DNA of 64,000 nucleotides from Haloplasma contractile (GCA_016841945.1 JAENYC010000009.1:46165-110164), one strand, 5' to 3'. Shown: positions 25,783 to 36,262, counted from the first letter of the stretch. Numbers and translations: made by a program. Notes: a model not told the origin generated them from the sequence alone.

Positions 25783-27504
25783 ATGTTAAACAAACGGGGA
25801 TATGTCATGATATACGCAATCGGTGTTATTGCGCTTTTAATGTTGTTAGCTGCAACTTTATCCAATGTCACCATGACGCGTTCAAATTGGACCAATAACC
25901 AAATTCATGAGATAAAAGAAGCCAGCTTAGCTAGAACGCAAGTAGAAGCAGCTGCAAGTGATTTAGGTCAATATTTTGAAGATTATATTAATGTCTATCA
26001 TAAATATTTATATGAATTAAATGACGATTTTGAAGATGTATTTTTAGATATTGAAACAAGATATGATGTTGAAGTGAGAGATTTGACTGTTGAATCTTGT
26101 GATTATCCAAATAATCCCAATGATGGACCCTGTTATCCGACACAAACTTACACCTATACCTATGCATACGATATTATTTATGAAGGAAATCAACTTTATG
26201 CGCAAAAGCGATTCTTTTTATCCATGATTCCTTCGTTTTTATACTTTGCATTAGGGTCAAAAACTGATTTGACTTTAAATGGTGGACCTTTTATATATGG
26301 AGATATGTTTGTTGGTAGAGATTTGTATTTAACAGATACAACGAATTACAAAGTCAACAGTATCCTCTATAATCAACCAACCTCATTTTCAACAGTGAGT
26401 GATACAAGCAATTTATATTATAGTGATAATACTCATAACCTCTACTCATGTCGTCAGACAACTGATTCTTGTTATGATTTATCTAGTAATGAATTCAATA
26501 AGAACATAGATGCATTTCTAAAACTAACACGATTATTTGAATATGAGACCACCTTCGTAGAAGAACCACCTAAAATAAAAACTTATAAAGATCGTTTTTT
26601 AGATGTAGATTTTAATGCATCTTTTATTTATTACATAAATGATGCCATTGATGATAAGTATCGAGAAGTCAATATAGATGATCTAAATAATGAACTCAAT
26701 ACCTTTGTTAGTGAAAATCGATTGTATGTAGCACAAACAATTGATGAAATTAATTATCAAAGTACACAATCGGTTTTAATAGAAAGTCCTCCCACTATTA
26801 AACAAGACTTATCATTTAATAAAGATGAATGGATCATTGTAGATGGTGATTTAAAAATAGAAAATTATGATAATACAAGACCTCCTATATTAATAGATGC
26901 TAATTTTTTAGTAACTGGGAATATAACAGTTTCTGGAAATGTGCAATTCAATAGTACTTCATATGTCTTAGGAGAAGGACTCATACATAATGCGAATATC
27001 AATAATGATAATTCTGATAATCAATTAGTTTTATTAACTAAAAAAAATATTCAATTTTCAAGAATTAATGAATATCTTAATACTTTTAGCGGTGTTGTAA
27101 TTGACCCATTATCAGATGAAATTACGATACATCCTAATATTAAGGGTTTCTTCTTTTCTGATAGTAATATCCAAATATATACAGTCAATTCCTATTTGGT
27201 TATTGAAGGTGGTGTGTTCAGCAATGATTCTACAAACCTTGAAACAGACGAAGATGGAAATTTAATAATCAATGATTATATTACACAAACCGATTCAATA
27301 GGACTACAAATTAATAGTTATAGAGGAGAAGTTGACCCTATTCCTGCATCAGATTTATTTAGTTTTAGTTATTCTGATTATTTTAAAAAAGCAAGATTTG
27401 TAATCGTACATAGTTCAGATGTGATAGAAACTCAACCAAAGGGATTACCTTTAAATAAACAATTGAATTATATATTTGAAGATATCACAATAAAAAGGTT
27501 GTGA
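25783..27504 (+). CDS. Large PilX-like pilus tip protein
   Basis: A 573-aa protein with a pilin-like N-terminus: NKRG then YVMIYAIGVIALLMLLAATL, but without Glu5, as in PilX/GspK-type proteins. The large exterior part contains two Cys pairs (CDYPNNPNDGPC and CRQTTDSC). From about residue 345 there is a repetitive Asn/Ile-rich region (VDGDLKIEN, VTGNITVSGNVQFN) that looks like a beta-solenoid, as seen in some PilX-type proteins of Firmicutes. GGAAGTGAT precedes the ATG. As the largest member it may cap the pilus. Confidence 0.72.
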   Translation: MLNKRGYVMIYAIGVIALLMLLAATLSNVTMTRSNWTNNQIHEIKEASLARTQVEAAASDLGQYFEDYINVYHKYLYELNDDFEDVFLDIETRYDVEVRDLTVESCDYPNNPNDGPCYPTQTYTYTYAYDIIYEGNQLYAQKRFFLSMIPSFLYFALGSKTDLTLNGGPFIYGDMFVGRDLYLTDTTNYKVNSILYNQPTSFSTVSDTSNLYYSDNTHNLYSCRQTTDSCYDLSSNEFNKNIDAFLKLTRLFEYETTFVEEPPKIKTYKDRFLDVDFNASFIYYINDAIDDKYREVNIDDLNNELNTFVSENRLYVAQTIDEINYQSTQSVLIESPPTIKQDLSFNKDEWIIVDGDLKIENYDNTRPPILIDANFLVTGNITVSGNVQFNSTSYVLGEGLIHNANINNDNSDNQLVLLTKKNIQFSRINEYLNTFSGVVIDPLSDEITIHPNIKGFFFSDSNIQIYTVNSYLVIEGGVFSNDSTNLETDEDGNLIINDYITQTDSIGLQINSYRGEVDPIPASDLFSFSYSDYFKKARFVIVHSSDVIETQPKGLPLNKQLNYIFEDITIKRL

Positions 27505-27508
27505 ATAA

Positions 27509-28012
27509 ATGTTAAAGAAGAGACATGAAATTCAACACGAATTAATCTTAAGTACATTAGATGAATTAGTACCACAGAATCATTTAGTCAGAAAACTTGA
27601 TGAAATTGATTATTCTTTTATTTATGATGAGGTTAGTGAATGTTATTCAGAAGAAGGAAGACCTAGTATAGATCCCATTATATTGTTTAAAATACTTTTA
27701 ATTAAAAATGTTTTTAAAATAAAATCTATTCGTAAAACCATAAAAGAAATAGAAGTTAACCTTGCCTATAGATGGTTTTTAAATATTCCATTATCAGAAA
27801 AAGTACCACACTATTCAGTTATCTCAAATAATTTTAATAAACGGTTTACAAAATTTATTTTAAATAATATCTTTAATCAGATTATGTCACAAGCATATGA
27901 AAAACACATTTTAAATGATAAGAATATGAATTTTACGCCAGTTAAATATAAAATTAAAAAACAAAAAAATAAAGTAGATGAAAGAAGTTTATATGATACG
28001 ACTTTAGTCTAA
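27509..28012 (+). pseudogene. IS1182-type transposase N-terminal fragment (DUF772)
   Basis: A 167-aa frame starting four bases after the large pilus protein. It begins MLKKRHEIQHELILSTLDEL and VPQNHLVRKLDEIDYSFIYD, then SIDPIILFKILLIKNVF and YRWFLNIPLSEKVPHYS, the DUF772 N-terminal domain of IS1182 transposases. The catalytic DDE domain is absent: after about residue 140 the sequence turns into a Lys-rich tail of about 27 residues ending at a terminator. It has no strong ribosome site. It is either a stranded fragment or a reused DNA-binding domain. Confidence 0.78.
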
Positions 28013-28016
28013 ATGA

Positions 28017-28042
28017 AAAAGGGAGAAAATTTTCTCCCTTTT
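28017..28042. terminator. Bidirectional terminator
   Basis: AAAAGGGAGAAAA and TTTTCTCCCTTTT form a perfect 26-base palindrome between two convergent genes, with A and T runs on its edges. Confidence 0.85.
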
Positions 28043-28050
28043 ATTATGTA

Positions 28051-31000
28051 TTAATGTGTATTATCTCCACTATCAATATTAGGATCTACAATCTCACGAA
28101 TGGTTAAGATATAAGTGTCTGAAACAGTCTTAACTAATTGATTATGTCTATCGTATTGATTGATCGTAACATGAATGGTAATCTCTCCAAACTGATCAAC
28201 CTTTGTATTAAATGTATTGGTAGTAGGATCAAAGTATTCTAAGATAGAATTTGGATCCTCTATTGTAAAGATCATTTCGACATCCTCAGCCATTAGTGTA
28301 TCTGGATATAATCTAATGTAGTCTTCTAAGAATTGTTTATAACCTTGATAAACTTTCACTGTATCTAGGTTAGGATCAAATCCAGAATTATCTCCCATAT
28401 AGTCATAAACTTTTACAAGCAGTTGTGCACTCGAATTATTTGGTAAAGTTGCTGTTATCACCACTGTTCCTGGAACATGGGCTGTGATAGTACCATCAGA
28501 TGCAACTGATGCGATGGTTTCATCCGAAGATGTCCATGTGATGGTACTTCCAATAAACTCTTCACTAAGTTCCAAATTATTATTCATTTCTTCTTGTGAT
28601 ATTTGTTCGCCAATGAATAATGAATAGAAGAACTCATTAAAAGTGATATCTAATTTTTCATTTACTACAAAAGATATAACGGTATCTACAACATATCCAT
28701 CCCTATCATATCCATAGAAACGATATTGGGCATAACCTTTTTCCAATCCCGTCACAACAAATTGATTATTATTTCGTGTAATATCAACCACATTAGCACC
28801 AATGGTTTGTTCAATTAGTTCAAATTGTATATTATCTGTATCAATTGTAAACGGAATAACTAGTTCATCGCCTACATACAAGGATTGGTCTTCTAAATCA
28901 ATGGATGTAATTGGAACATAGGATTTAACTAAGAATGATTTCCTTACCACATTTCCAAATATATCTTCAACAACAATTTCTACATCCTCTTCACCAATTG
29001 TATGAGCATCTAATGTCTTATTATCTAATGTAAGCACATTGCCATCTGTATTAAAATGTATGGATTTCACTATTGCTTGATCACTAATAATAAATTTCTT
29101 CGTTAAATCACTGATTCTATCTTCACCAAATGGTATAAATAGATAATCTTCAAATACAGGATTAACCATTGAGTAATCCAATGGTTTTACTGCGTTAAAG
29201 GTAACATTACTATTATATATAGTATCACTATCTGAACCAATTCCATTAAATGTTAGACTCGCCGGTTCAAATGTATATTCACCTTCTACATCAACCGTAA
29301 ATGGTACTGTAAAGTTAATAGGTTGATATGGGTCTGGTTCATATGCATTTCCAACTAATGTATAAGTAAAATCACCTAAATTCCTAGTTAATGTTCCATC
29401 AACTATGGTGTAACTTAAATCATCTATCGTAATATTATCTGGTATGTCTTGTTTAAACATCATATTCCGTATCACTAAATTTTCTGGTAGTTTATTCACA
29501 TCTAATCCATTTACTTGTATAGGATTCAATTCTACTTTATAAGTATTAGAATAGTTTTCTGATGAATCAACTTGAAGATATTTCTCTTCTTCATGAATTA
29601 GACTATTGTTTAATCGAGTAGGATGTAATAACACATTATAAGAATTCAAATTTCCAACAAATACATAAAAACTATAAGTATGTCTTTCTTGTTCACTATT
29701 TTCAATCACTACAGAAACATATACTTGATTAATGGTATTAAGATTTGGTGTGCTGAATTGATTTAAATTAATATTGACTAATTGATTATTCGTTATTTGA
29801 CTCGTTTCTATTTCTTCATAATTTGCATATAACGTATACTGATATGTATCATCTTTATTACTAAACACACTGAATGAAAACTCTAATGGATCACTCATAT
29901 CTATTAATGCATTTTCATAATCGTTTGTATAATCAATATAGAAGAAATCTCCTAATTCTTGATCTTTTGCTTTATGTTGTGTATAAGAGTTAACGATTGA
30001 GTTGACTAATAATTTATGTTCAATATCTTTATACGTTTTAAATGAATTATTCCCAACATTTAAGTAAATAACATTCTCATTCTTATAAAAATAAAAATTA
30101 TTATAGGAATCATACCGATCATACATCGTATTCGTAGAACTATACATATTCATTAATGGCACTAATTTCTCATCATTTAAATCAAGCTGATACTGTTCAT
30201 TTAAGGCATAATTTAAATCATCAGGAACTGTTAATTCTTCATTTTTCATATTAAATGGATATAGCGTTAAATTATCATCATTCACAATCTGCATTTTATC
30301 AACATTATGATTTAATTTATATAAATCAGTTCGATAATCACTTAAAGCTAAATCATCTTGAAAATAATTGACCCATTTTTTATTACCTTTTGTGACAGAA
30401 GCAGTAAATATCATCGGTTTACCACTATCAATTTGTTCCTGTATTGAATTATATACATGAACATTCATAGGCTTATCAAATATATCTTGACCCAGTAAAA
30501 TAACATCGTAATTATCCATTACAACATAATGAGAACAATCCCATTTCTTAGAATTATTTTTGCTAAATTCTTTTATATTACATCTATCTAATGTAATTTT
30601 ATAATCATCATTATTTTGAAAATATTCATTATATAAAGCATCATCTAATAATCCATCTTTCTCATCGACCATTTTTGATACAACGTTTAATACTTTGATT
30701 TCTTTATATTCTCCTTTGACTTTAAATACTCCTTCATAAAGTGATGATAAGTCTCCACTATTGACAACAATTTTATATCTTAATAATCCACTATATACTG
30801 TTGGTATTTCAAAAGTAAAATGATTATTATCTCTATTAATTAATAAGGTATAAGCAATTTCGTCTTCTTCAAAATGGTCATTTTGATTAATATCAATATA
30901 ATATAATAATGTTGCATTATCCTTATTCGTTAATTCAAAATCGAAATTAACAATGTCGTTTACCTCATATTCATGTGTTGGATTATCTTTATAATCAATC

Positions 31001-32223
31001 GGTTTTTCATTAAAAGTTATATTCGGTTTAGTTGATAATAACTGTGTTATATTCATAATCGAAAATATTGTATGATAATCGATATTATTATTTTCATTTA
31101 CTGCATCATAGTTCATCATAAATACATTTGAATATTGTCCAGACAATGAACTAAACTTTTGATATAAAACACTAGATGAATTACTAATTACATCTTCATC
31201 AATAAATACTGGTAAATCTTTTTCAACATAATCCGCTATAATCGCGTCAGCTTTATTTTCTGTAATATCATTTAATATATCATCTGATGAGTCGTATGAA
31301 CTCGGTTCTCCATTTTCAAAATAACCTTCATATTCAAATCGACCATTTTGGTCCCATGATTTTCCATATCCATGGTACTCATCATCTTTCCATTGTCCCA
31401 TATATCTTAAAAGACCATTTTGATCATATTCTACTCCATAACAGTTTCGTTTACCATTAATCCAACCACCATCATATCTAAGCCTTCCATTTTGATCATA
31501 AAGCATTCCTTTATCACCGTGATATAAATCATCTTTATAATAACCAGCATATCTTAAGAGTCCATTTTGGTCATAGTATTGACCATAACCATGAAAAACA
31601 GCTGTTTCAAGATTTGAACTCCCATTACTTGTACCACCAGCGTAACGCAAACGATGATTCTGGTCATAAATTTGTACATTAACTGACTCTGATGGTTCAG
31701 GGTCATAAGCACAACTTATCACTTGTGTTGGAGAATAATTACCTGATGCGAAAAAAATCGCATCGTATTTTCCATCTAATTCATCACGATTATCAACAAA
31801 TTGTTTAATCGTCATTACGTCTAAAGAAAAATTTGTCATATTAGAGATAAAATGTTGATCAGTGTAATTATTATGAATAGTTATGTTTTTATAGTGATTT
31901 TTTATCGTTTCTAGTTTTGTTTCTAAATCGCTTATTTCTGAAATATTATTCATAAATGTTCTTGGTGTAATTTCTAATATTCTATAATGTTTTTCTCCTG
32001 TAACAATAGAATCAAACTCTGAGGCTGAAATATCAAAAGATGGGAAGTTTTCTTTAATTTTTGTTTCTACTGCTTGATGATAATTATTATCTAGTATATT
32101 ATCTATATAATCTAGAAAATCATCATTCTCTGCATAGACTGTTTTTAATCCGATATGAACAATTAAAAAAGTTGAAAATAATGTGATGATACAAAAAAAC
32201 AATACTTTAGAGTATTTTTTCAT
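28051..32223 (-). CDS. Secreted 1390-aa protein with MORN-like repeats and a Big_2-like domain
   Basis: Begins with a signal peptide (residues 1-31, ending VYA). Residues 75-160 look like an alpha/beta domain (HYRILEITPRTF, GKYDAIFFASGNY). It is interrupted by five tandem units of about 24 aa (residues 184-309) with core YDQNGxLRYxG and a following HGYG, similar to MORN repeats, and then resumes (ADAIIADYVEKDLPVFIDE). The central part is beta-rich and unrecognised. A Big_2-like Ig domain follows near residues 1200-1280 (ITWTSSDETIASVASDGTI). There is no sortase motif or C-terminal anchor. AGGTGGGTG precedes the ATG. It looks like an exported surface or matrix protein; function unknown. Confidence 0.8.
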   Translation of the reverse strand: MKKYSKVLFFCIITLFSTFLIVHIGLKTVYAENDDFLDYIDNILDNNYHQAVETKIKENFPSFDISASEFDSIVTGEKHYRILEITPRTFMNNISEISDLETKLETIKNHYKNITIHNNYTDQHFISNMTNFSLDVMTIKQFVDNRDELDGKYDAIFFASGNYSPTQVISCAYDPEPSESVNVQIYDQNHRLRYAGGTSNGSSNLETAVFHGYGQYYDQNGLLRYAGYYKDDLYHGDKGMLYDQNGRLRYDGGWINGKRNCYGVEYDQNGLLRYMGQWKDDEYHGYGKSWDQNGRFEYEGYFENGEPSSYDSSDDILNDITENKADAIIADYVEKDLPVFIDEDVISNSSSVLYQKFSSLSGQYSNVFMMNYDAVNENNNIDYHTIFSIMNITQLLSTKPNITFNEKPIDYKDNPTHEYEVNDIVNFDFELTNKDNATLLYYIDINQNDHFEEDEIAYTLLINRDNNHFTFEIPTVYSGLLRYKIVVNSGDLSSLYEGVFKVKGEYKEIKVLNVVSKMVDEKDGLLDDALYNEYFQNNDDYKITLDRCNIKEFSKNNSKKWDCSHYVVMDNYDVILLGQDIFDKPMNVHVYNSIQEQIDSGKPMIFTASVTKGNKKWVNYFQDDLALSDYRTDLYKLNHNVDKMQIVNDDNLTLYPFNMKNEELTVPDDLNYALNEQYQLDLNDEKLVPLMNMYSSTNTMYDRYDSYNNFYFYKNENVIYLNVGNNSFKTYKDIEHKLLVNSIVNSYTQHKAKDQELGDFFYIDYTNDYENALIDMSDPLEFSFSVFSNKDDTYQYTLYANYEEIETSQITNNQLVNINLNQFSTPNLNTINQVYVSVVIENSEQERHTYSFYVFVGNLNSYNVLLHPTRLNNSLIHEEEKYLQVDSSENYSNTYKVELNPIQVNGLDVNKLPENLVIRNMMFKQDIPDNITIDDLSYTIVDGTLTRNLGDFTYTLVGNAYEPDPYQPINFTVPFTVDVEGEYTFEPASLTFNGIGSDSDTIYNSNVTFNAVKPLDYSMVNPVFEDYLFIPFGEDRISDLTKKFIISDQAIVKSIHFNTDGNVLTLDNKTLDAHTIGEEDVEIVVEDIFGNVVRKSFLVKSYVPITSIDLEDQSLYVGDELVIPFTIDTDNIQFELIEQTIGANVVDITRNNNQFVVTGLEKGYAQYRFYGYDRDGYVVDTVISFVVNEKLDITFNEFFYSLFIGEQISQEEMNNNLELSEEFIGSTITWTSSDETIASVASDGTITAHVPGTVVITATLPNNSSAQLLVKVYDYMGDNSGFDPNLDTVKVYQGYKQFLEDYIRLYPDTLMAEDVEMIFTIEDPNSILEYFDPTTNTFNTKVDQFGEITIHVTINQYDRHNQLVKTVSDTYILTIREIVDPNIDSGDNTH

Positions 32224-32307
32224 ATCTATTCACCCACCTAAAAAAATTTATTCTTATTTCTATTATACTATATTTTCCCAAAAAAGATAATGCTATTAGG
32301 ACATATA

Positions 32308-33240
32308 TTATAATTTATTATAAATTTCTATATAATTTGTCTCATCAGGATGTAAATTTGAAAGATAAAGCGCAAAATCTTTCGCCGTTCTATCATCTTC
32401 ATCTTTAATTGTAGCATCTATTGTCGAATTTTGTAGTAATATGTCAATCGCATCTATATTTGTATATTCGACACAAATATGTAATGCTGTTTGTCCGATA
32501 TCATTCACACTATTAATATCTAGTTCTGGTAAAGTTAAAATATATTCGACTGTATCATTATCTAAACTCATGATGGCATTCATTAAACAGTTATAACCAT
32601 CTTCACCTTTATAATTGATATCCGCTCCTTTATTAATCAATTGTTGAATAATAGATAGGTCTACAGTTCCTAATCGACAAGCATAAGTTAGTGCTGTTTC
32701 TTGATTATATTCAATATCTACATCGGTTACATGTTTTAATACTTCATTTGTGATGTCATCATTATTTGTTGTTAATGAATTCATAAGCAGTGAAAAGCCA
32801 TGAGTATCTTCTGCTTCTATCTCATCTTTCACTTGATTAATTAACTCCTTTACTATATCATTAATTAAATCTACATTAAAATCTTGATTATAAGCGATTA
32901 TATTGGTTATGGTATCCATATGATTATTATCTATTTTCGCTAAATCAAATCCATTATCCATTATTTTTTGTACATTTTCTAAATCATCAGCTTCTATTAA
33001 TATTTCTAATGGTGTTCTACCATCTTGATATGCAAAATTTAAATTTCCCCCATCATCTAGATACTTTGAATAAACTTCAGTATCTCCATCTAATATTGCT
33101 TGATAGACAATATTTGTATCAACAGTCGTAGTTTCTTCTCTAGATGACTGATTCAAATAATTATAAAATAATACCATTGAACCGATGATAATGATGCTAA
33201 TAGAACCATATAATAATATCTTAATAAAATTATTGCTCAT
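32308..33240 (-). CDS. Membrane-anchored ankyrin-repeat protein
   Basis: A 310-aa protein with one N-terminal membrane helix (about 6-26), a Thr-rich linker and ankyrin repeats over most of the rest: DGRTPLEILIEADDLENV, HGFSLLMNSL, ETALTYACRLGTVDLSII, DGYNCLMNAIM and GQTALHICVEYTNIDAI are repeat cores. The topology places the repeats outside the cell if the short N-terminus is cytoplasmic. The ATG at 33240 has GGATAGTG upstream. It probably mediates protein contacts; the partner is unknown. It lies upstream of the MORN-repeat protein gene in the same direction. Confidence 0.82.
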   Translation of the reverse strand: MSNNFIKILLYGSISIIIIGSMVLFYNYLNQSSREETTTVDTNIVYQAILDGDTEVYSKYLDDGGNLNFAYQDGRTPLEILIEADDLENVQKIMDNGFDLAKIDNNHMDTITNIIAYNQDFNVDLINDIVKELINQVKDEIEAEDTHGFSLLMNSLTTNNDDITNEVLKHVTDVDIEYNQETALTYACRLGTVDLSIIQQLINKGADINYKGEDGYNCLMNAIMSLDNDTVEYILTLPELDINSVNDIGQTALHICVEYTNIDAIDILLQNSTIDATIKDEDDRTAKDFALYLSNLHPDETNYIEIYNKL

Positions 33241-33290
33241 GATAATCACTATCCTTTTTTCTTTCTTATCATAATTATATTAAAAATAAA

Positions 33291-33322
33291 GTCAATTTAC
33301 AATAAAATAACCGTAAATTGAC
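33291..33322 (-). terminator. Terminator after nfo
   Basis: GTCAATTTAC and GTAAATTGAC form a ten-base stem with a 12-base loop, then a T-rich minus-strand run. It ends the cshB-nfo transcript and marks the right border of the accessory island. Confidence 0.75.
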
Positions 33323-33330
33323 CCATAATA

Positions 33331-34224
33331 CTATAAATAGTTTAAATTTCCAAACTTATTAAATGATTTATTTTGAAAATTACAAATTTCTTCAAGATAT
33401 GGAGGAATTTTGTTATCCTCTGCCTTTATATATGGCGTTTCTAATATTTTTGGAATTTCTACAAAATCAGGATGATGCACAATTTGATTTAAAGCATCAA
33501 ATCCAATGTAACCAAAACCTATATTTTGATGTCTATCTTTTCTAGAACCACTTGGATTTTTACTATCGTTAATATGAAAAACAGATATTCTTTCACTTCC
33601 TAATATTTTATCAAAATGGTTGATTACTTGATTGAAATCTTCTTTAACTAAATAACCATAATCATGGGTATGACAAGTATCAAAACAAATAGATAATCGG
33701 TGATTATCTTTTACTCCTGAGATAATTTGTGCTAATTCTTCAAAGGTTTTTCCTATTTCGGTTCCTTTTCCTGCCATCGTTTCTAAAGCAATCTTTACAT
33801 CAACATCTTTAGTTTGATTGAGTACTTCATCTAAACCCTTTATAATTTGATGAATTGCTTTTTTTTCACCTGTTCCGACATGAGCACCTGGATGAAGTAT
33901 GATTTGTTTGACACCTAATGCATCCGTCCTAACAATTTCACTTGTTAGAAAATCAATCGCAAAATGAAACTTTCTAGAATCTGGACTTGCTAAATTCATA
34001 ATATATGGCGCATGTACTATTACATCATCTAACAATATATCATTTTCTTTTAATAATTCATGTGCTTCTTTAACTTTCATATCTTCAATTTTTTTACGTC
34101 TGGTGTTTTGTGGTGCACCAGTATAAATCATCAACGCATTAGCGCCATAAGACAATGCTTCTTTCACACTTCCAAGAAACATATCTTTCCCTCGCATATT
34201 GACATGTGACCCAATTTTTATCAT
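33331..34224 (-). CDS. nfo: Endonuclease IV
   Basis: AP endonuclease that cuts 5-prime of abasic sites. The 297-aa protein shows the zinc-binding blocks: IGSHVNM at the start, [78 protein letters not shown] and ILETPY. The ATG at 34224 lies eight bases after TAGGAG; the GTG at 34233 is inside that site. It lies 11 bases after cshB, the same pair as yqfS-yqfR in Bacillus. Confidence 0.96.
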   Translation of the reverse strand: MIKIGSHVNMRGKDMFLGSVKEALSYGANALMIYTGAPQNTRRKKIEDMKVKEAHELLKENDILLDDVIVHAPYIMNLASPDSRKFHFAIDFLTSEIVRTDALGVKQIILHPGAHVGTGEKKAIHQIIKGLDEVLNQTKDVDVKIALETMAGKGTEIGKTFEELAQIISGVKDNHRLSICFDTCHTHDYGYLVKEDFNQVINHFDKILGSERISVFHINDSKNPSGSRKDRHQNIGFGYIGFDALNQIVHHPDFVEIPKILETPYIKAEDNKIPPYLEEICNFQNKSFNKFGNLNYL

Positions 34225-34235
34225 ATCATACACTC

Positions 34236-35504
34236 CTACTTGTTTTGTTTCTTCAACTTTTGTTTTAATTTTTTCTTATAATTCGGTTTTACTTTCTTTG
34301 GTTTAGGGGTTTTTATTTTAGTTTGTTTTGTCTTCACTTTATTCATAAATTGCTTCCGTCTATTTCTTGATTTTACTTTAACAAGTTCACCCTTTCTTAT
34401 ATCAACCTGATGAAATTTAATATTTTTCTGTTCTAACTTATTAAGATAATTGTCATCATCAAAATCATATAGGGAGTATACTGTACCTGTTAAATTATTT
34501 CTAGATGTTCTTCCACAACGATGAATATAAAATTGTTCATCAACAGGCAAAGAATAATTAATAATATGGGATACGCCTTCAATATCAATACCTCGTGCCG
34601 CAATATCAGTGGCTACTATATAGGTATACTTTAGATCACGAATTTTTCGCATCATTCTCGCTCTTTCACGACTTGACAAATTGCCATGTATTTGCCCCAC
34701 TTTATATTGTTGTTTAGTTAAAAAAGAAACTAAATCCGAGACTTCTTTTTTAGTATTAGCAAAGATAATAGCTAAATAAGGATTGAGTGTATCCATCAAT
34801 TTAAGCAATAATCTCATTTTATCTTTACCTTTTGTTTTGATTAAATAATGGGATAATTTAACGGGCGTTAAATTATCTTTTACTAAATTAATAAAGACAG
34901 GTTTTTTCATATATTTATTTAAAAAAGGTTTTAATCCATCTGGAATGGTTGCAGAAAAAACACACATGACTAAATCTTCTGGCATGATACCTGCGATATT
35001 ATCAATTTCTTTTAAAAAACCTATTTCAAGTGCCATATCAGCTTCATCAACAATCATATATTTACTTTGATGAACAAATAATTTTCTTTCCTTTATCACA
35101 TAATCCCAAAGTCGTCCTGGTGTACCAATCACAATATCAGGTTGTTGCTTATCTAACCAGGCTAGTTCTTTTTCTCTATCAGTACCCCCAACATATAATT
35201 TTATTTTAAAGGGATCTTTACTATACTTCGCTATTTCATATGCCATATCATAAATTTGTTTCGCAAGTTCTCTTGTTGGAGATGCTATCACGACTTGTAC
35301 TGTTCCTAATGGTTTAATCTTTTCAAATATCGGTAATAAAAATGCATGGGTTTTTCCAGAACCTGTTTCAGACTGTCCAATGACATTTTGTTGATTTAAA
35401 ATAAGCGGAATAACTTCTTTCTGAATTGGTTTCGGCTCTATAAAGTTCAATGCTTCTATGGCTTGATTGATAAAGGGTTTAAATTGAAAATCCTTAAAAT
35501 TCAT
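34236..35504 (-). CDS. cshB: DEAD-box RNA helicase (CshB type)
   Basis: ATP-dependent RNA helicase. The 422-aa protein has the Q motif ([13 protein letters not shown]), Walker [29 protein letters not shown], the DEAD box [37 protein letters not shown] and HRCGRTSR. The last 45 residues are strongly basic (Lys/Arg-rich), typical of CshB-like RNA-binding tails. AAAGGAG lies nine bases before the ATG at 35504. It probably works in ribosome assembly or RNA decay. Confidence 0.94.
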   Translation of the reverse strand: MNFKDFQFKPFINQAIEALNFIEPKPIQKEVIPLILNQQNVIGQSETGSGKTHAFLLPIFEKIKPLGTVQVVIASPTRELAKQIYDMAYEIAKYSKDPFKIKLYVGGTDREKELAWLDKQQPDIVIGTPGRLWDYVIKERKLFVHQSKYMIVDEADMALEIGFLKEIDNIAGIMPEDLVMCVFSATIPDGLKPFLNKYMKKPVFINLVKDNLTPVKLSHYLIKTKGKDKMRLLLKLMDTLNPYLAIIFANTKKEVSDLVSFLTKQQYKVGQIHGNLSSRERARMMRKIRDLKYTYIVATDIAARGIDIEGVSHIINYSLPVDEQFYIHRCGRTSRNNLTGTVYSLYDFDDDNYLNKLEQKNIKFHQVDIRKGELVKVKSRNRRKQFMNKVKTKQTKIKTPKPKKVKPNYKKKLKQKLKKQNK

Positions 35505-35599
35505 GTAGTACAACTCCTTTTATAAACATAACATGATCTTAACTTATTATTTGAACGATTGTATTTTATAATACTTAATAGATATTTTAACACAAATAA

Positions 35600-35628
35600 A
35601 AAAGAGTGTTAAGTAAAATCACTCTTTT
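35600..35628 (-). terminator. Terminator after the 174-aa secreted protein gene
   Basis: AAAAGAGTG and CACTCTTTT form a nine-base stem with an 11-base loop; T-rich on the minus strand. It overlaps the end of the gene at 35619. Confidence 0.75.
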
Positions 35629-36143
35629 ATAATAATTGAATAATCTTTTGTAACTTCTAACCTTACGACTCTACTTGGTGTATCATCAAAACGGTTATTA
35701 TATATCCACAGTTCATATTCACCAAAATATGTGATTTCAAACGCTAGAAAACAGAATGCCCCATCACTTCCAATGTTTCCCAACTTATAACAATAATCCC
35801 CTGTCAGAGCTTGTGATTGTTGTAGTACTATTCTATTAAATGAGGGCGTAATTAATTCAAATTTCGGATAATATTCATCGTCATCTTCGTTATCTATATC
35901 CACATTGGCAATTAAGTAATGGATATCATCTTGTTTAAAGATATTAAAATCAAAAACATTAATGCTAAACAATGGATTATATATGGTATTAATGGTTGTC
36001 GTTACTTCTTCTGTTGTTGTTATTTCACTTGTTGTAGTTGTTGATTCAATTCTAACAACCTCATCGTTTAATAACATATCACCTGCGATAAACGATACGA
36101 CCATAAGACAAATTACACCAACAATAAAAAGTAAATTCTTCAT
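35619..36143 (-). CDS. Unknown membrane-anchored protein with Thr-rich linker
   Basis: A 174-aa protein with an N-terminal membrane helix (about 5-22) or uncleaved signal, then a Thr/Glu linker (about 33-54, with repeated TTTSE and TTEEVTTT) and a beta-rich outside domain with two Cys (GDYCYKLG and AFCFLAFEI). No family recognised. GAGGAGG precedes the ATG. It lies in the yqfQ position between cshB and ispH in Bacillus but does not resemble YqfQ. Confidence 0.7.
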   Translation of the reverse strand: MKNLLFIVGVICLMVVSFIAGDMLLNDEVVRIESTTTTSEITTTEEVTTTINTIYNPLFSINVFDFNIFKQDDIHYLIANVDIDNEDDDEYYPKFELITPSFNRIVLQQSQALTGDYCYKLGNIGSDGAFCFLAFEITYFGEYELWIYNNRFDDTPSRVVRLEVTKDYSIIIKE

Positions 36144-36262
36144 TTTACATCCTCCTCATATTTATTATTCTTCTTATTCTTTAATATGTCAAGTGTTATT
36201 TAATTTTTATTTTTTTTATTTAAAAATTTATATTTTTTTAGTATAATAATAATGGTGATAAA

